Positions 34,565-44,365 of a stretch of 64,000 bases of DNA are shown here, one piece after another (within the stretch, counting starts at the first letter, position 1; each line of letters starts with the position of its first letter). Where the stretch lies: positions 105,043-169,042 of the forward strand of contig CAJUAA010000004.1 of the NCBI GenBank assembly GCA_910584205.1. Direction: 5' to 3'. Below the pieces are notes generated by a model. The model made no database searches, had not been told where the DNA came from, and saw only the letters and a list, made by a program, of their open reading frames with translations. The position numbers were made by a program, and so were the translations under genes. This DNA is from an uncultured Lachnospiraceae bacterium. Its GTDB lineage: Bacteria; Bacillota; Clostridia; Lachnospirales; Lachnospiraceae.

Positions 34565-36532
34565 TTATACGATTCTTTTAAATTTTTTCTCCAGCTCATA
34601 CCTGGTCATGGAGATGATCGTCGGCCTCCCGTGGGGACAGTGGTACGGGTTTTCCAGAGTCAGCAGCTCGTCGATCAGCGTCTTCGCTTCCATGGCGGAC
34701 ATCTGATGCTTCCCTTTGACCGCCGCTTTGCACGACATGGACGCCGCCTTGTCCAGCAAGCTTTCAGAACTGACGTTCGACACTGTCTCCGACAGGCTGT
34801 CCAGCAGTTCCATCAGCACGTCGTGTTTCGCGATCTCCGGCAGATTGGACGGCACCGCCCGGACCGCATAGGCGCGGTCTCCGAACTCCTCGATCTCAAA
34901 GCCCATATCCGCAAAGCTCTGGCGGTATTTCAGGAAAAGCTGCTCCTCCTGCATACTCATGTTCAGTACGATGGGCGGCGACAGAAGCTGGGACTGAAAG
35001 GTCCGCGCCCGCAGATCCTTCATCAGCCGTTCGTAAAGCACTTTCTCATGCGCCGCATGCTGATCGATGATATAGAGCCTGTCCCTGTACTGCACCAGCC
35101 AGTAGGTGTCGAACAGCTGGCCGATGATCTCATGCCGGACAGCCGCTTCCTTTGACAGGAGCCTGTCGTCAAAGAGGCTGAGCTGTTCCGGCTCCGGACC
35201 TGTCTGTACAGGCTGCTGTTTTGACGCAGAATCAGTCTGTGCAGGCTGCCGCTTTAACACCGGACCTGTCTGTACAGGCTGCCCTTCCGGCTCCGGGACC
35301 GGCTGATAGCCGTTGTCTTCCTTCAGCACCGGCCCCTGCTGCCTGTGGCGGCCTTCCACCCGCTTCCGCATCTCCGCCATGAAATAATCCAGATCCCGGT
35401 CCCCGGCGGCAGCGGCTTCTCTCAAAGGTTCCGCCGCGGTCCGGTCCGGCGCTGGAGACGGCGTCACAGCCGTTACCGGTTTCCGTTCCGCCTCTTCCGG
35501 CGCAGTTTTGTCCTTCCGCCCGACGGTCACCTCCGGGATCAGTTCCCTGCCGGACAGCGTCTCTTTCACCGCCTGCAAAATCGTATCATAGACCAGATTC
35601 TGGCTGCTGAAACGCAGTTCCATTTTAGACGGATGGACATTGACGTCCAGCATGGTTCCGTCCATACGGATATCCAGACACACAAAGGGATACCGATGCT
35701 GCATCATATAGGTTTTATATCCGTCCTCGATCCCCCTGGCGATGATTTTGCTCTTCACATACCTGCCGTTGACAAAATAGTTCTCATAGTTGCGGTTTCC
35801 TCTGGAGATCTCAGGTTTTCCGATCCATCCGGTTATGCAAAGGGGTCCCTCTTTCTGATCCACCGGCAGAAGCCGCATGGCAATATCTCTTCCATAGATA
35901 TGGTAGATCACATCCTTCAGGCTGCCGTTTCCCGCCGTCTGAAGCTTCATCTGGCTGTTAATGAGAAGCTTAAAAGAGATTTCCGGATGAGAAAGCGCCA
36001 GATGCGTCATCAGCTCATGGACCGCCGCCGCCTCTGTCATCTCCGTCTTTAAGAATTTTTTCCGGGCCGGCGTATTATAAAACAGGTTTCGTATAACAAA
36101 CGTCGTCCCGTCGGGCGCGCCCGTCTCCTCCAGGCCCTTCTCCACGCCGCCTTCCAGACAGTACCGGCTCCCCAGAAGTTCCGAACGGGTCTTTGTGATG
36201 AGTTCCACCATGGATACCGCGGAAATGCTGGACAGCGCCTCTCCGCGAAATCCAAGAGAGGCAACTCCTGCCAGATCCTCCGCGCTTCGGATCTTACTGG
36301 TGGAATGTCTGAGAAACGCCAGCGGAATATCCTCCTTCTCCATTCCGCTTCCGTTATCTGTAATCCTTATATAACCGATACCGCCTTCCCGGATCTCCAC
36401 CGCTATCTGGGAAGCCCCTGCATCCACGGCGTTTTCCACCAGCTCCTTCACCACGGAGGCCGGACGTTCCACCACCTCGCCGGCGGCGATCTTGTCGATC
36501 GTCTGTTGATCTAATACTGCGATTCTGCCCAT
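34565..36532 (-). CDS. mutL: DNA mismatch repair protein MutL
   Basis: GHKL ATPase matchmaker of mismatch repair. The N-terminal ATPase has GEVVERPASVVKELVENAVDAGA (about 18-40), DNGSGM and RGFRGEALSSI-like LGFRGEALSSISAV. A Pro/Gln-rich linker (about 350-470, with imperfect VQTGPVLK/PAQTDSASK repeats) joins the C-terminal dimerisation domain. That domain carries the endonuclease motif DQHAAHEKVLYERL and the zinc-site CPHGRPTI, so this MutL should nick DNA itself, as expected without MutH. It sits between mutS and miaA. Confidence 0.96.
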   Translation of the reverse strand: MGRIAVLDQQTIDKIAAGEVVERPASVVKELVENAVDAGASQIAVEIREGGIGYIRITDNGSGMEKEDIPLAFLRHSTSKIRSAEDLAGVASLGFRGEALSSISAVSMVELITKTRSELLGSRYCLEGGVEKGLEETGAPDGTTFVIRNLFYNTPARKKFLKTEMTEAAAVHELMTHLALSHPEISFKLLINSQMKLQTAGNGSLKDVIYHIYGRDIAMRLLPVDQKEGPLCITGWIGKPEISRGNRNYENYFVNGRYVKSKIIARGIEDGYKTYMMQHRYPFVCLDIRMDGTMLDVNVHPSKMELRFSSQNLVYDTILQAVKETLSGRELIPEVTVGRKDKTAPEEAERKPVTAVTPSPAPDRTAAEPLREAAAAGDRDLDYFMAEMRKRVEGRHRQQGPVLKEDNGYQPVPEPEGQPVQTGPVLKRQPAQTDSASKQQPVQTGPEPEQLSLFDDRLLSKEAAVRHEIIGQLFDTYWLVQYRDRLYIIDQHAAHEKVLYERLMKDLRARTFQSQLLSPPIVLNMSMQEEQLFLKYRQSFADMGFEIEEFGDRAYAVRAVPSNLPEIAKHDVLMELLDSLSETVSNVSSESLLDKAASMSCKAAVKGKHQMSAMEAKTLIDELLTLENPYHCPHGRPTIISMTRYELEKKFKRIV

Positions 36533-36539
36533 CTTTTTC

Positions 36540-39194
36540 TCACCATCTGTTCTTCAGCCTGTTCTGCAGCCGGTAAAGGGTGTTCATGGCGTCCATGGGC
36601 GTCATGTTGGAAATGTCCAGCTCCTGAAGTTCCTTTACCACGTCGTCGTCTTTTACTGTATCAAAGAGGGAGATCTGCTCCAGATCCACCTCGTCGTATT
36701 TCTTTGGCCGGTTCTTCTGCTTCGCCCTGGTCCGCCGTTCCTCCGCAATATCCTTTGCCTTCACAGAGATATCCGCCTGGCTCAGCTCCTCCACCAGCTC
36801 TTTCGCCCTGGCGATCACACTGTCCGGCACCCCTGCAAGCTTCGCCACCTGGATGCCATAGGATTTATCCGCACCGCCCTTGACGATTTTTCTTAAAAAT
36901 ACGATGTCGTCGCCTTTTTCCTTTACCGCAATGCAGTAATTGTTCACGCCGTCCATGGTGCCTTCCAGCTCGGTCAGTTCGTGATAATGGGTCGCAAACA
37001 GCGTTCTGGCGCCCAGAAGCTTTCGGTCCGCGATGTGCTCAATGACCGCCCAGGCGATGCTGAGCCCGTCGAAGGTGCTGGTTCCCCGTCCGATCTCATC
37101 CAGGATCAACAGGCTGTCCGCCGTGGCGTTTCTGAGAATGTTGGACACCTCGTTCATCTCCACCATAAAGGTACTCTGTCCGCTGGCCAGGTCATCGGAA
37201 GCGCCTACACGGGTGAAGATCCGGTCCGCGATGCCGATATCCGCACTGTCCGCCGGCACGAAGCTCCCCACCTGCGCCATCAGTACGATCAGCGCAGTCT
37301 GACGCATGTAGGTGGATTTCCCCGCCATATTGGGTCCCGTAATGATGGAAACCCGGTTGGCATGATTGTCCAGATACGTATCATTGGCAATAAACATGTT
37401 TCCGGCAGTCATCTGTTCCACCACCGGATGCCGCCCGTTCCGGATGTCGATGATCCCTCTGGTGTTGATCTTCGGGCGTACATAATTGTTTTTGTCCGCC
37501 ACAAAGGCAAGGCTCGTGAATACGTCCAGTTTTGCCACTGCCTTCGCGGTCTTCTGGATCCGCAGGACCTGGGCGGCGATCCGGTCCCTGATATCCGTGA
37601 ACAGCTCGTATTCCAGAGCCGTCAGCTTCTCCTCCGCTCCAAGGATCGTATCCTCCAGTTCCTTCAGTTCCGGCGTAATATAGCGCTCCGCGTTGGTCAG
37701 CGTCTGTTTGCGGATATAATCCTCCGGCACCAGATCCTTGTAGGAATTGGTCACCTCCAGATAATAGCCGAAGACTTTATTATATTTGATCCGGAGATTC
37801 TTGATGCCGGTCCTCTCCCGCTCTTTGGACTCGATCTGGGCCAGCCAGGTCTTTCCCTCGGTCCGGGCGGTGCGGAACCGGTCCACATCCTCATGGTAAC
37901 CGTCCCGTATCATATTTCCCTCCCGGATCGTAATGGGCGGCTCCTCCTGGATGGAACGGTCGATCAGTTCATACAGATCCTCCAGCCCGTCCATATCCTC
38001 CTGGATCTCCTGAAGCAGCGGGCTTTTCAGTTCCGCCAGCAGTGTCTTCAGATGCGGCAGCATCCCCAGAGACGTCTTGAAAGCGATCAGGTCCCTCGGA
38101 TTTGCCGTCTGATAGCTGACGCGTCCGATCAGACGTTCCAGATCATAAATGGGACTCAGGTATTCCCGCAGCTCTTCCCGGGTAATCAGCCGGCTGTTCA
38201 GCTCTTCCACCGCCGCCAGACGCTTCTCGATCTCCTCCCGGTCGATCAGAGGCTGTTCGATACAGCTTCTCAGCATCCGGGCCCCCATGGCGGTCCTGGT
38301 CTTGTCCAGCACCCACAGAAGCGACCCACGCTTCTGCTTTTCCCGCAGGGTCTCCACCAGCTCCAGATTCCGACGGCTGGAACTGTCGATAATCATGAAA
38401 TTACCGGACACATAAGGCTGCAGCCTGGACATGTGGCTTAAGGACGTCTTCTGGGTCTCCGTCAGATACCGAAGAAGCGCCCCCGCCGCAATGACCCCGC
38501 ACCCGAAATCCGCCACGCCCAGCCCCTCCAGAGACTTTACATGAAAATGCTCCAGCAGTCCTTTTCTGCAGAGATCATCGTCAAAATACCAGTTTTCCAG
38601 AGAATACATGGTAAGCCCCAGACGTTCCTTCAGGTCCTCCATGTCCACGCCGCTCATCAAAAGCGCCTCGTTGCAGACAACTTCCCGGGGAGAAAATTTA
38701 TACATCTCGTCCAGGAGTTTTCTGGATGAATCCACCTCCGTGACAAAATAATCACCGGTCGTCACATCCGCAAATGAGATTCCAAACCGGTCACTGACAT
38801 AGACGATGCTCATGATGTAGTTGTTGCGGGATTCGTCCAGCGCCTGAACATTCAGATTGGTCCCCGGCGTCACCACCCGGATCACTTCCCGCTTCACCAG
38901 CCCTTTGGCCAGCGCCGGATCTTCCATCTGCTCGCAGATGGCCACTTTGTATCCTTTGGACACCAGACGGCTCAGATAGCCTTCCACGGAATGGAACGGG
39001 ACCCCGCACATGGGCGCCCGTTCCTCAAGTCCGCAGTTTTTGCCGGTCAGTGTCAGCTCCAGTTCTTTTGACACGATCTTCGCGTCCTCAAAAAACATCT
39101 CATAGAAATCTCCGAGACGGTAAAATAAAATGCAGTCCTTATATTCCTCTTTCGTCTTCATGTACTGCTGCATCATTGGTGTAAGTTCTGCCAC
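36540..39194 (-). CDS. mutS: DNA mismatch repair protein MutS
   Basis: Mismatch-recognition ATPase. The N-terminal mismatch-binding domain includes LGDFYEMFFEDAKIVSKEL (Phe-x-Glu motif, about 27-45). The ATPase has Walker A ITGPNMAGKSTYMRQTALI (about 610-630), the Walker B DEIGRGTSTFDGLSIAWAV and ATHYHELTELE. Length 884 is standard MutS1. It is followed by mutL after 7 bp. Confidence 0.97.
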   Translation of the reverse strand: MAELTPMMQQYMKTKEEYKDCILFYRLGDFYEMFFEDAKIVSKELELTLTGKNCGLEERAPMCGVPFHSVEGYLSRLVSKGYKVAICEQMEDPALAKGLVKREVIRVVTPGTNLNVQALDESRNNYIMSIVYVSDRFGISFADVTTGDYFVTEVDSSRKLLDEMYKFSPREVVCNEALLMSGVDMEDLKERLGLTMYSLENWYFDDDLCRKGLLEHFHVKSLEGLGVADFGCGVIAAGALLRYLTETQKTSLSHMSRLQPYVSGNFMIIDSSSRRNLELVETLREKQKRGSLLWVLDKTRTAMGARMLRSCIEQPLIDREEIEKRLAAVEELNSRLITREELREYLSPIYDLERLIGRVSYQTANPRDLIAFKTSLGMLPHLKTLLAELKSPLLQEIQEDMDGLEDLYELIDRSIQEEPPITIREGNMIRDGYHEDVDRFRTARTEGKTWLAQIESKERERTGIKNLRIKYNKVFGYYLEVTNSYKDLVPEDYIRKQTLTNAERYITPELKELEDTILGAEEKLTALEYELFTDIRDRIAAQVLRIQKTAKAVAKLDVFTSLAFVADKNNYVRPKINTRGIIDIRNGRHPVVEQMTAGNMFIANDTYLDNHANRVSIITGPNMAGKSTYMRQTALIVLMAQVGSFVPADSADIGIADRIFTRVGASDDLASGQSTFMVEMNEVSNILRNATADSLLILDEIGRGTSTFDGLSIAWAVIEHIADRKLLGARTLFATHYHELTELEGTMDGVNNYCIAVKEKGDDIVFLRKIVKGGADKSYGIQVAKLAGVPDSVIARAKELVEELSQADISVKAKDIAEERRTRAKQKNRPKKYDEVDLEQISLFDTVKDDDVVKELQELDISNMTPMDAMNTLYRLQNRLKNRW

Positions 39195-39211
39195 GCTCTA
39201 ACCTCTCCTGC

Positions 39212-40027
39212 TCACGCTTCCTCTTTTTCCATATGTATCGACATCTGCGGGAACGGAATCTCAATTCCCTCTTCATTCAGACGGTCGTGTACCCTCTCCA
39301 GAGTCCTCCATTTCACTTCCCAGTAATCCGGCGTATTGACCCAGGGACGGATCAGGATACGGATACCGCTGTCTCCAAGTTCATTCACCGCCACCACCGG
39401 CGCCGGGTTGGTAAGGATCTTCTCATCCTGGTCCAGAAGTTCTTCGATCACCTGGCGGGCATGCTTTAAATCAGAATTGTACGCCACATCCACTGTCATA
39501 TCCACCCGGCGGGTCTCATTTGTCGAATAATTCGTAATGTTGCTGTTGGAAAGCGTGCCGTTGGGAAGGACGATATTCCGATTGTCCGCGGAATGAAGGA
39601 TCGTGGCAAACAGAGTGATCTCCATGACCGTTCCTTCACAGCCGCAGGCGGCGATATAGTCTCCCACCACAAACGGCTTCATAATCAGAATCAGGATCCC
39701 GCCGGCAAAATTCGCAAGGCTCCCCTGCAGGGACAGGCCGATGGCCACGCCCGCCGAACCCAGCAGCGTGATAAAAGACGTGGTCTGGATACCGAACCGC
39801 GCCATAAGCGCCAGCACCAGCACCGCGTAGGATGCGATCTTCACCAGCGCATCCAGGAACTGGACCACGCCTGTATCCACACTGGAACGGTCCAGCGCCC
39901 TTCTTATGATTTTTCTCAGAAAATTAATCAGTTTCAATCCGATAAACAGAAATGCCAGCGACCACAGCAGCGACATTCCCGCGCCCAAAGCGTCAGAAAA
40001 CAGTTTTTGCATCATTTCATTTTCCAT
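39212..40027 (-). CDS. mscS: small-conductance mechanosensitive channel (MscS family)
   Basis: Pressure-relief channel of the inner membrane. Three helices are visible; the pore helix region is LLGSAGVAIGLSLQGSLANFAGGILI (about 90-115) followed by the beta domain PFVVGDYIAACGCEGTVMEI. The 271 residues match the short MscS/YkuT form. It lies between ligA and mutS in the same operon. Confidence 0.94.
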   Translation of the reverse strand: MENEMMQKLFSDALGAGMSLLWSLAFLFIGLKLINFLRKIIRRALDRSSVDTGVVQFLDALVKIASYAVLVLALMARFGIQTTSFITLLGSAGVAIGLSLQGSLANFAGGILILIMKPFVVGDYIAACGCEGTVMEITLFATILHSADNRNIVLPNGTLSNSNITNYSTNETRRVDMTVDVAYNSDLKHARQVIEELLDQDEKILTNPAPVVAVNELGDSGIRILIRPWVNTPDYWEVKWRTLERVHDRLNEEGIEIPFPQMSIHMEKEEA

Positions 40028-40040
40028 CGTTCATTCTCCT

Positions 40041-42002
40041 TTATGCAAAACGGTCCAGAAAATCCTGTTCTGAGATGATCTCCACTCCAAGTTCCTTTGC
40101 CTTTTTATTTTTGGAGGAAGAGGACATGGTATCGTTGTTGATCAGAAAGCTGGTCTTTGAAGTCACGCTTCCCGTCACTTTACCGCCCTTCGATTCGATC
40201 AGATTCTTCAATTCGTTCCGGTTGGCAAATGTCTGAAGGCTTCCGGTTATGACGAAGATCTTCCCGTCCAGGGGAAGTCCGGACTCGTCCGCCGGTTCCA
40301 CCTGGATATCCAGCTCCTTCAGAAGATCGTCCAGCCACCGGTTATGCTCTTCATCCGCAAAATACGCTTCCACGCTGCTGCCGATCACTTCCCCGATTCC
40401 CGGAATCCCGCTCAGCTCCAGGGCGCCCGCCCTGCGGAGCCGCTCCAGATCGTAGCCGTATTCTTTGCAGAGCGCTTTTGCGTTGGCCGCGCCGATGTTG
40501 GGGATACCCAGACTGTACACCACTCGCGGCAGCGTCGTATGGCGGGCCTTCTCCAGACTGTCCATCAGTTTCTGATAGGACCGCTCTCCGAATCCCTCCA
40601 TGGTCACGATCCTGTCCCGATATTGGTCCAGATGAAACAGGTCTGCGTATTCGTGCACGTAACCGGACTGAATGAATTTTTCCAGCGTCATCTCCGACAG
40701 GCCGTCAATGTTCATAGCGTCCCGGCTCACAAACAGCGTAAACGCCTTGATCTTCTTGGCAAGGCAGTCCGGATTCACGCAGTAGAGCGATTCCACGTCG
40801 TTGGTCTTCCGGATCTTCGTCGGTCCGCCGCAGACCGGGCAGGCCGACGGGATTTCCACCGTCCCGCTTCCGGTCAGATTGTCCGCGATCTGCGGAATAA
40901 TCATATTTGCTTTATAGACTGTGACCGTATCGCCGATTCCCAGCTTCAGCCCCTTCAGGATGCTGATGTTATGGACCGAAGCGCGGCTTACGGTCGTTCC
41001 CTCCAGTTCCACCGGCTCAAAGACCGCCACCGGATTGATCAGCCCGGTTCTCGAAGGACTCCACTCAATTTCCACAAGGCGGGTCTCCCGAAGCTCGTCC
41101 TGCCATTTAAATGCGAAGGAATCTCTCGGGAATTTTGCCGTACGGCCCAGCGACTGCCCATAGGCAATGTCGTCATAGATGCAGACCAGGCCGTCCGACG
41201 GAAAATCGTTCTCCTGCACCGCCTCTGAAAACGCCCGCACCGCCTCCGGAATCTGCGCTCCGGTCACCTTCCTGTATTCCACCACGTCAAAGCCCTGGCT
41301 TTTCAGCCACAGAAACTGCTTCTCTCTGGAATTTTCAAAATCCACGCCATCCGCCCGCACCAGTGCGAACGCGTAAAAATATACATTTCTCCCGGCGGTG
41401 ATCTCATTATTCAGCTGACGAACCGAACCGCTGCACAGATTTCTCGGATTCTTGTACTTTGCGGCCTCATCCTCAATCTCCGCATTGATTTTCTCAAAAT
41501 CTGAATAGCGGATAACCGCTTCGCCCCGCAGGATGGCATCTCCTTTATAAGGGATCGATAACGGAATATTCCGGAAAACCCGGGCGTTGTTCGTGATGAC
41601 TTCCCCGATCTCCCCGTTTCCTCGAGTCACCGCCTTTAAAAGCTGTCCTCCCTCGTAGGTCAGCACGACGGTCAGACCGTCCAGTTTCCAGGACAGCAGC
41701 ACTTCATGCTCTCCCGCGAATTCCGCAAGGTCCCCCACCTCTTTTGTCTTGTCCAGCGACAGCATGGGCGTCTCATGCCGCTCTTTCGGCAGTTCATCCA
41801 CCGCTTCGTACCCCACCGATACGGTGGGGCTTCCGGCCAGGACGATTCCCGTCTCCTTCTCCAGCGCCACCAGTTCGTCGTACAGCCGGTCGTACTCCAG
41901 GTTGCTCATGATTTCCCGGTCTTCCTGATAATACGCTCTGGAAGCCTCGCAAAGCTTCTCCGATAACTGTCTCATACGTTCCATCTGATCCATATCTGTC
42001 AC
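40041..42002 (-). CDS. ligA: NAD-dependent DNA ligase
   Basis: Seals nicks in DNA with NAD+. The Ia, adenylation (SWKLDGLTVVL holds the active-site Lys of KxDG), OB, zinc-finger (CPVCGG...YCVNPDC), HhH and BRCT (DGKIFVITGSLQTFANRNEL, last about 75 residues) domains are in order. The 653 residues are normal. It is translated 4 bp downstream of the pseudouridine synthase gene. Confidence 0.96.
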   Translation of the reverse strand: MTDMDQMERMRQLSEKLCEASRAYYQEDREIMSNLEYDRLYDELVALEKETGIVLAGSPTVSVGYEAVDELPKERHETPMLSLDKTKEVGDLAEFAGEHEVLLSWKLDGLTVVLTYEGGQLLKAVTRGNGEIGEVITNNARVFRNIPLSIPYKGDAILRGEAVIRYSDFEKINAEIEDEAAKYKNPRNLCSGSVRQLNNEITAGRNVYFYAFALVRADGVDFENSREKQFLWLKSQGFDVVEYRKVTGAQIPEAVRAFSEAVQENDFPSDGLVCIYDDIAYGQSLGRTAKFPRDSFAFKWQDELRETRLVEIEWSPSRTGLINPVAVFEPVELEGTTVSRASVHNISILKGLKLGIGDTVTVYKANMIIPQIADNLTGSGTVEIPSACPVCGGPTKIRKTNDVESLYCVNPDCLAKKIKAFTLFVSRDAMNIDGLSEMTLEKFIQSGYVHEYADLFHLDQYRDRIVTMEGFGERSYQKLMDSLEKARHTTLPRVVYSLGIPNIGAANAKALCKEYGYDLERLRRAGALELSGIPGIGEVIGSSVEAYFADEEHNRWLDDLLKELDIQVEPADESGLPLDGKIFVITGSLQTFANRNELKNLIESKGGKVTGSVTSKTSFLINNDTMSSSSKNKKAKELGVEIISEQDFLDRFA

Positions 42003-42006
42003 TCCT

Positions 42007-42747
42007 TTATTCCAGTTCTGTCTCCGGCGTCCCTTCTGTCTGGTCCAGAAGCCGCAGAAGTTCTCTTTTCTCCTCCTCTGTCACATTCCTCCACGTACCG
42101 GCCTTCAGATGCCCCAGCCGAATGTTCATCACACGCACCCGGCGGATCTCCTGCGCATGGAAGCCAAACGCCTGGCACATCCGGCGGATCTGACGGTTCA
42201 GCCCCTGGGTCAGGACGATCCGGAACTTTCGTTTTCCAAGCCTCTCCACCTGGCAGGGCCTGGTGGTTACCTTCAGCTCCTCCAGATACACGCCCTCCGC
42301 CATATCTCTCAGAAAACGGTCCGTAAACGGACGATCCACCGTAACCTCGTATTCTTTTTCATGGTAATGGGACGCCCGCATCATCCGATCGATGAGATCT
42401 CCCCGGTTAGTCATCAGGAGAAGCCCCTCGGAGTCCTTGTCCAGACGGCCCGCGTAGGTGATCCTCTTCGGATAATTCAGAAATTCGATAATATTCACAT
42501 CATTTCCCTGGCTGGCCTCGGAGCACACCACGCCCCTTGGTTTATTCACTGCCAGCAGAATCGTCCGGTCCTTCCTGTCCTTCTGCACCGTCTTCCCGTC
42601 CAGCATCACCTGCTGGCCCTCCTGCACCTGCACGCCCGGAGACGCAGGCACCCCGTCGACGGTCACCCGTCCCTCCCCGATCAGCCTGTCCGCTTCTCTC
42701 CGGGAGCACACCCCTGCTTCGCTCAGGTATTTGTTCAAACGTATCAT
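42007..42747 (-). CDS. RsuA/RluB/RluF-type pseudouridine synthase
   Basis: The N-terminal S4 domain (RLNKYLSEAGVCSRREADRLI) is followed by the catalytic domain. GRLDKDSEGLLLMTNRG contains the nucleophilic Asp, and GLNRQIRRMCQAFGF is the family block. RluF-like features (RKFRIVLTQGLNRQIRRM) are present but the target rRNA position cannot be assigned. 246 residues. Confidence 0.92.
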   Translation of the reverse strand: MIRLNKYLSEAGVCSRREADRLIGEGRVTVDGVPASPGVQVQEGQQVMLDGKTVQKDRKDRTILLAVNKPRGVVCSEASQGNDVNIIEFLNYPKRITYAGRLDKDSEGLLLMTNRGDLIDRMMRASHYHEKEYEVTVDRPFTDRFLRDMAEGVYLEELKVTTRPCQVERLGKRKFRIVLTQGLNRQIRRMCQAFGFHAQEIRRVRVMNIRLGHLKAGTWRNVTEEEKRELLRLLDQTEGTPETELE

Positions 42748-42766
42748 TATGTATCTTTCCCTTCTG

Positions 42767-42790
42767 TGACTGCGGGGATCCCCGCAATCA
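42767..42790. other. GC-rich palindrome between genes
   Basis: TGCGGGGATCCCCGCA is a perfect 16-bp palindrome, flanked by further pairing. It lies between the stop of the 146-aa gene and the pseudouridine synthase start. No U-run follows on the minus strand. It may act as a transcript-stabilising hairpin or partial terminator. Confidence 0.4.
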
Positions 42791-42823
42791 CTATCTTACC
42801 AAATCAGCGTTCAAAAAACCAGC

Positions 42824-43261
42824 CTATCTTAAATATGCTTTCAGCTTTTCGATATTTTTTTCTTCGAAATCCATCAGCTCCTGTGCGATCTCGTAATATT
42901 CCTTCTGAACGCTTTTGTTTTTCTTTACCACTTTCATAAGTTCCGTAATTCCTTTTGTATTTCCCTGAATCATCATATCCGCCAGATGCTCGGTGCTGGC
43001 ATTCAGCAGGGTATTCATCTGGATCCCGCCCCACAGCATGGTCCGGTTCATAAAACTTTCCTCCGGAGGCGTCTCTTTTTCCTTTTGATATTTCTTCTGA
43101 AGCTTTTCCTCCATCTGTACAAATCTGCAGGCCTGCCGGTTCAGATCCAGAGCCAGATCGTCATCCTCCACTTTTCCAATCACCACGTTGATGGCTTCCC
43201 TTCCCATCCTGGTATTGCGGTAACTCTCATCCAGTACCGCCCTGTCCGCTTCTGTCATCAT
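42824..43261 (-). CDS. uncharacterised helical protein, about 146 aa
   Basis: No family recognised. The start is MMTEADRAVLDESYRN, with AAAGGAG eight T residues upstream. The protein is predicted mostly helical and amphipathic, with no signal or membrane segment (MEEKLQKKYQKEKETPPEE and ITELMKVVKKNKSVQKEYYEI). The layout is reminiscent of ferritin-like or spore-coat helical bundles, but no metal motif is visible. Its ribosome site lies within the 3' arm of a strong hairpin (see separate entry). Confidence 0.75.
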   Translation of the reverse strand: MMTEADRAVLDESYRNTRMGREAINVVIGKVEDDDLALDLNRQACRFVQMEEKLQKKYQKEKETPPEESFMNRTMLWGGIQMNTLLNASTEHLADMMIQGNTKGITELMKVVKKNKSVQKEYYEIAQELMDFEEKNIEKLKAYLR

Positions 43262-43305
43262 AAAAAAAACTCCTTTCCCTGGTAGATCGCTACTAGGGTA
43301 TGGAG
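43262..43305 (-). promoter_or_regulatory. terminator-like hairpin that also covers a ribosome binding site
   Basis: On the minus strand CTCC/GGAG and CCCTAGTAG/CTACCAGGG pair to give a long stem, followed at once by T8 and then ATG. The 3' arm contains the AAGGAG ribosome site of the 146-aa gene. It thus fits an intrinsic terminator for the SH3 gene placed so that read-through transcripts hide the ribosome site. The plus strand also reads as a hairpin with a T6 run. Confidence 0.6.
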
Positions 43306-43331
43306 CTTTTTTCATAATTATTCTGTATATT

Positions 43332-44336
43332 TTATTCCAGATATTCGGTCATTACATAGCCGGTCTGTCCCTCATATTCCACCTTGCTCCAGCCATTGTC
43401 ATAAGACTCGATCTGCGTGATCGAAGCGCCTGCATAGGCAAGTGCGATTCTGGAGGATTCCGTACTGGGCTCCGAACGGACATTCACGGTGTCATTGGTA
43501 CGGGTCTGCCGGTTCTGCGCAGTCGCTTCCGGGCTCGCCGGCTCCTCGGGCTCCTCGGGCTCCGCTTCCGGTTCTTCCTCGGGCTCCGCTTCCGGTTCTT
43601 CCTCGGGCGTCTCCTCCGGAACTTCCTCTTCCGGCCCCGCTTCCGCCACCTGTCCGGTGATCTTCTGGACAAATGCCGCCAGCGTCTCGTCCTGCTCCTG
43701 GGCTTCCTGATAACGTCTGCTCACGTCGTCATAGAGCGCCTGTACCTCCGGATCCTGCTCCAGCTGCGTCACATATTCCTGCATGCTGGCGTCAATACTT
43801 CCATAGTGGATGCGGCGGCTGCCCTCTTCTCCCTTCGGTCCCACATACAGGCAGATGATATCCGGCGCCTTCGTCTCGATGTTGATCAGCTTCATATCAT
43901 AGCATACGAATACAATGAAGGAATCTTCCACCGGGCCGTCCTTCGTATAACACGTCACATTGTCAAAGGACTCGATAAACGTTGCCCGGTTCTGAATCTT
44001 CTCCCGTTCTTCGTCCGACAGCACATCCACGATCTCCGCAAGGGCATCCACATCTCCGGCGGCAATGCTCTCACAGTATTTTCCAACCAGACGGTCGATG
44101 GACGCATGGCTGTTCTCCTCCAGGCTGTTTGCCGGTTCCTCCGGCTGCTGATCCGGCTGTCCTTCACCGGCCTCCATATCCGGATCTTCCGCTCCTTCGG
44201 TTACCGGATCCTGGGACACCGGTTCCTTCTCATCCCCGCCTCCAAACAGAAGCACCGCGATGATAACCAGCAGTACAATGATAATTCCAATATATATTTT
44301 ATAATTCGTCAGAATGCTTTTTATGTTCTTGTCCAT
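43332..44336 (-). CDS. membrane-anchored SH3-domain protein
   Basis: One N-terminal membrane anchor (YIGIIIVLLVIIAVLLF, about 15-31) is followed by an acidic extracellular stalk and a helical domain (LVGKYCESIAAGDVDALAEIVDVL...IIHYGSIDASMQEYV). A Glu/Pro low-complexity tract lies at about 235-265, and a C-terminal bacterial SH3 domain starts near 275 (TVNVRSEPSTESSRIALAYAG...GYVMTEYLE). Bacterial SH3 domains usually bind peptidoglycan. The middle domain resembles stress- or spore-related helical modules but is not assigned. Confidence 0.82.
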   Translation of the reverse strand: MDKNIKSILTNYKIYIGIIIVLLVIIAVLLFGGGDEKEPVSQDPVTEGAEDPDMEAGEGQPDQQPEEPANSLEENSHASIDRLVGKYCESIAAGDVDALAEIVDVLSDEEREKIQNRATFIESFDNVTCYTKDGPVEDSFIVFVCYDMKLINIETKAPDIICLYVGPKGEEGSRRIHYGSIDASMQEYVTQLEQDPEVQALYDDVSRRYQEAQEQDETLAAFVQKITGQVAEAGPEEEVPEETPEEEPEAEPEEEPEAEPEEPEEPASPEATAQNRQTRTNDTVNVRSEPSTESSRIALAYAGASITQIESYDNGWSKVEYEGQTGYVMTEYLE

Positions 44337-44365
44337 ACTTCCTCCTTATTTTTGAATATAAAAAA

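Noticed and set aside
42804..43034. 76-aa frame in another phase of the 146-aa gene
   Set aside because: It is a shadow without a ribosome site.
43500..43640. Minisatellite in the SH3 gene
   Set aside because: It is the Glu/Pro low-complexity stalk of the protein and stays in frame; there is no sign of a mobile or regulatory repeat.
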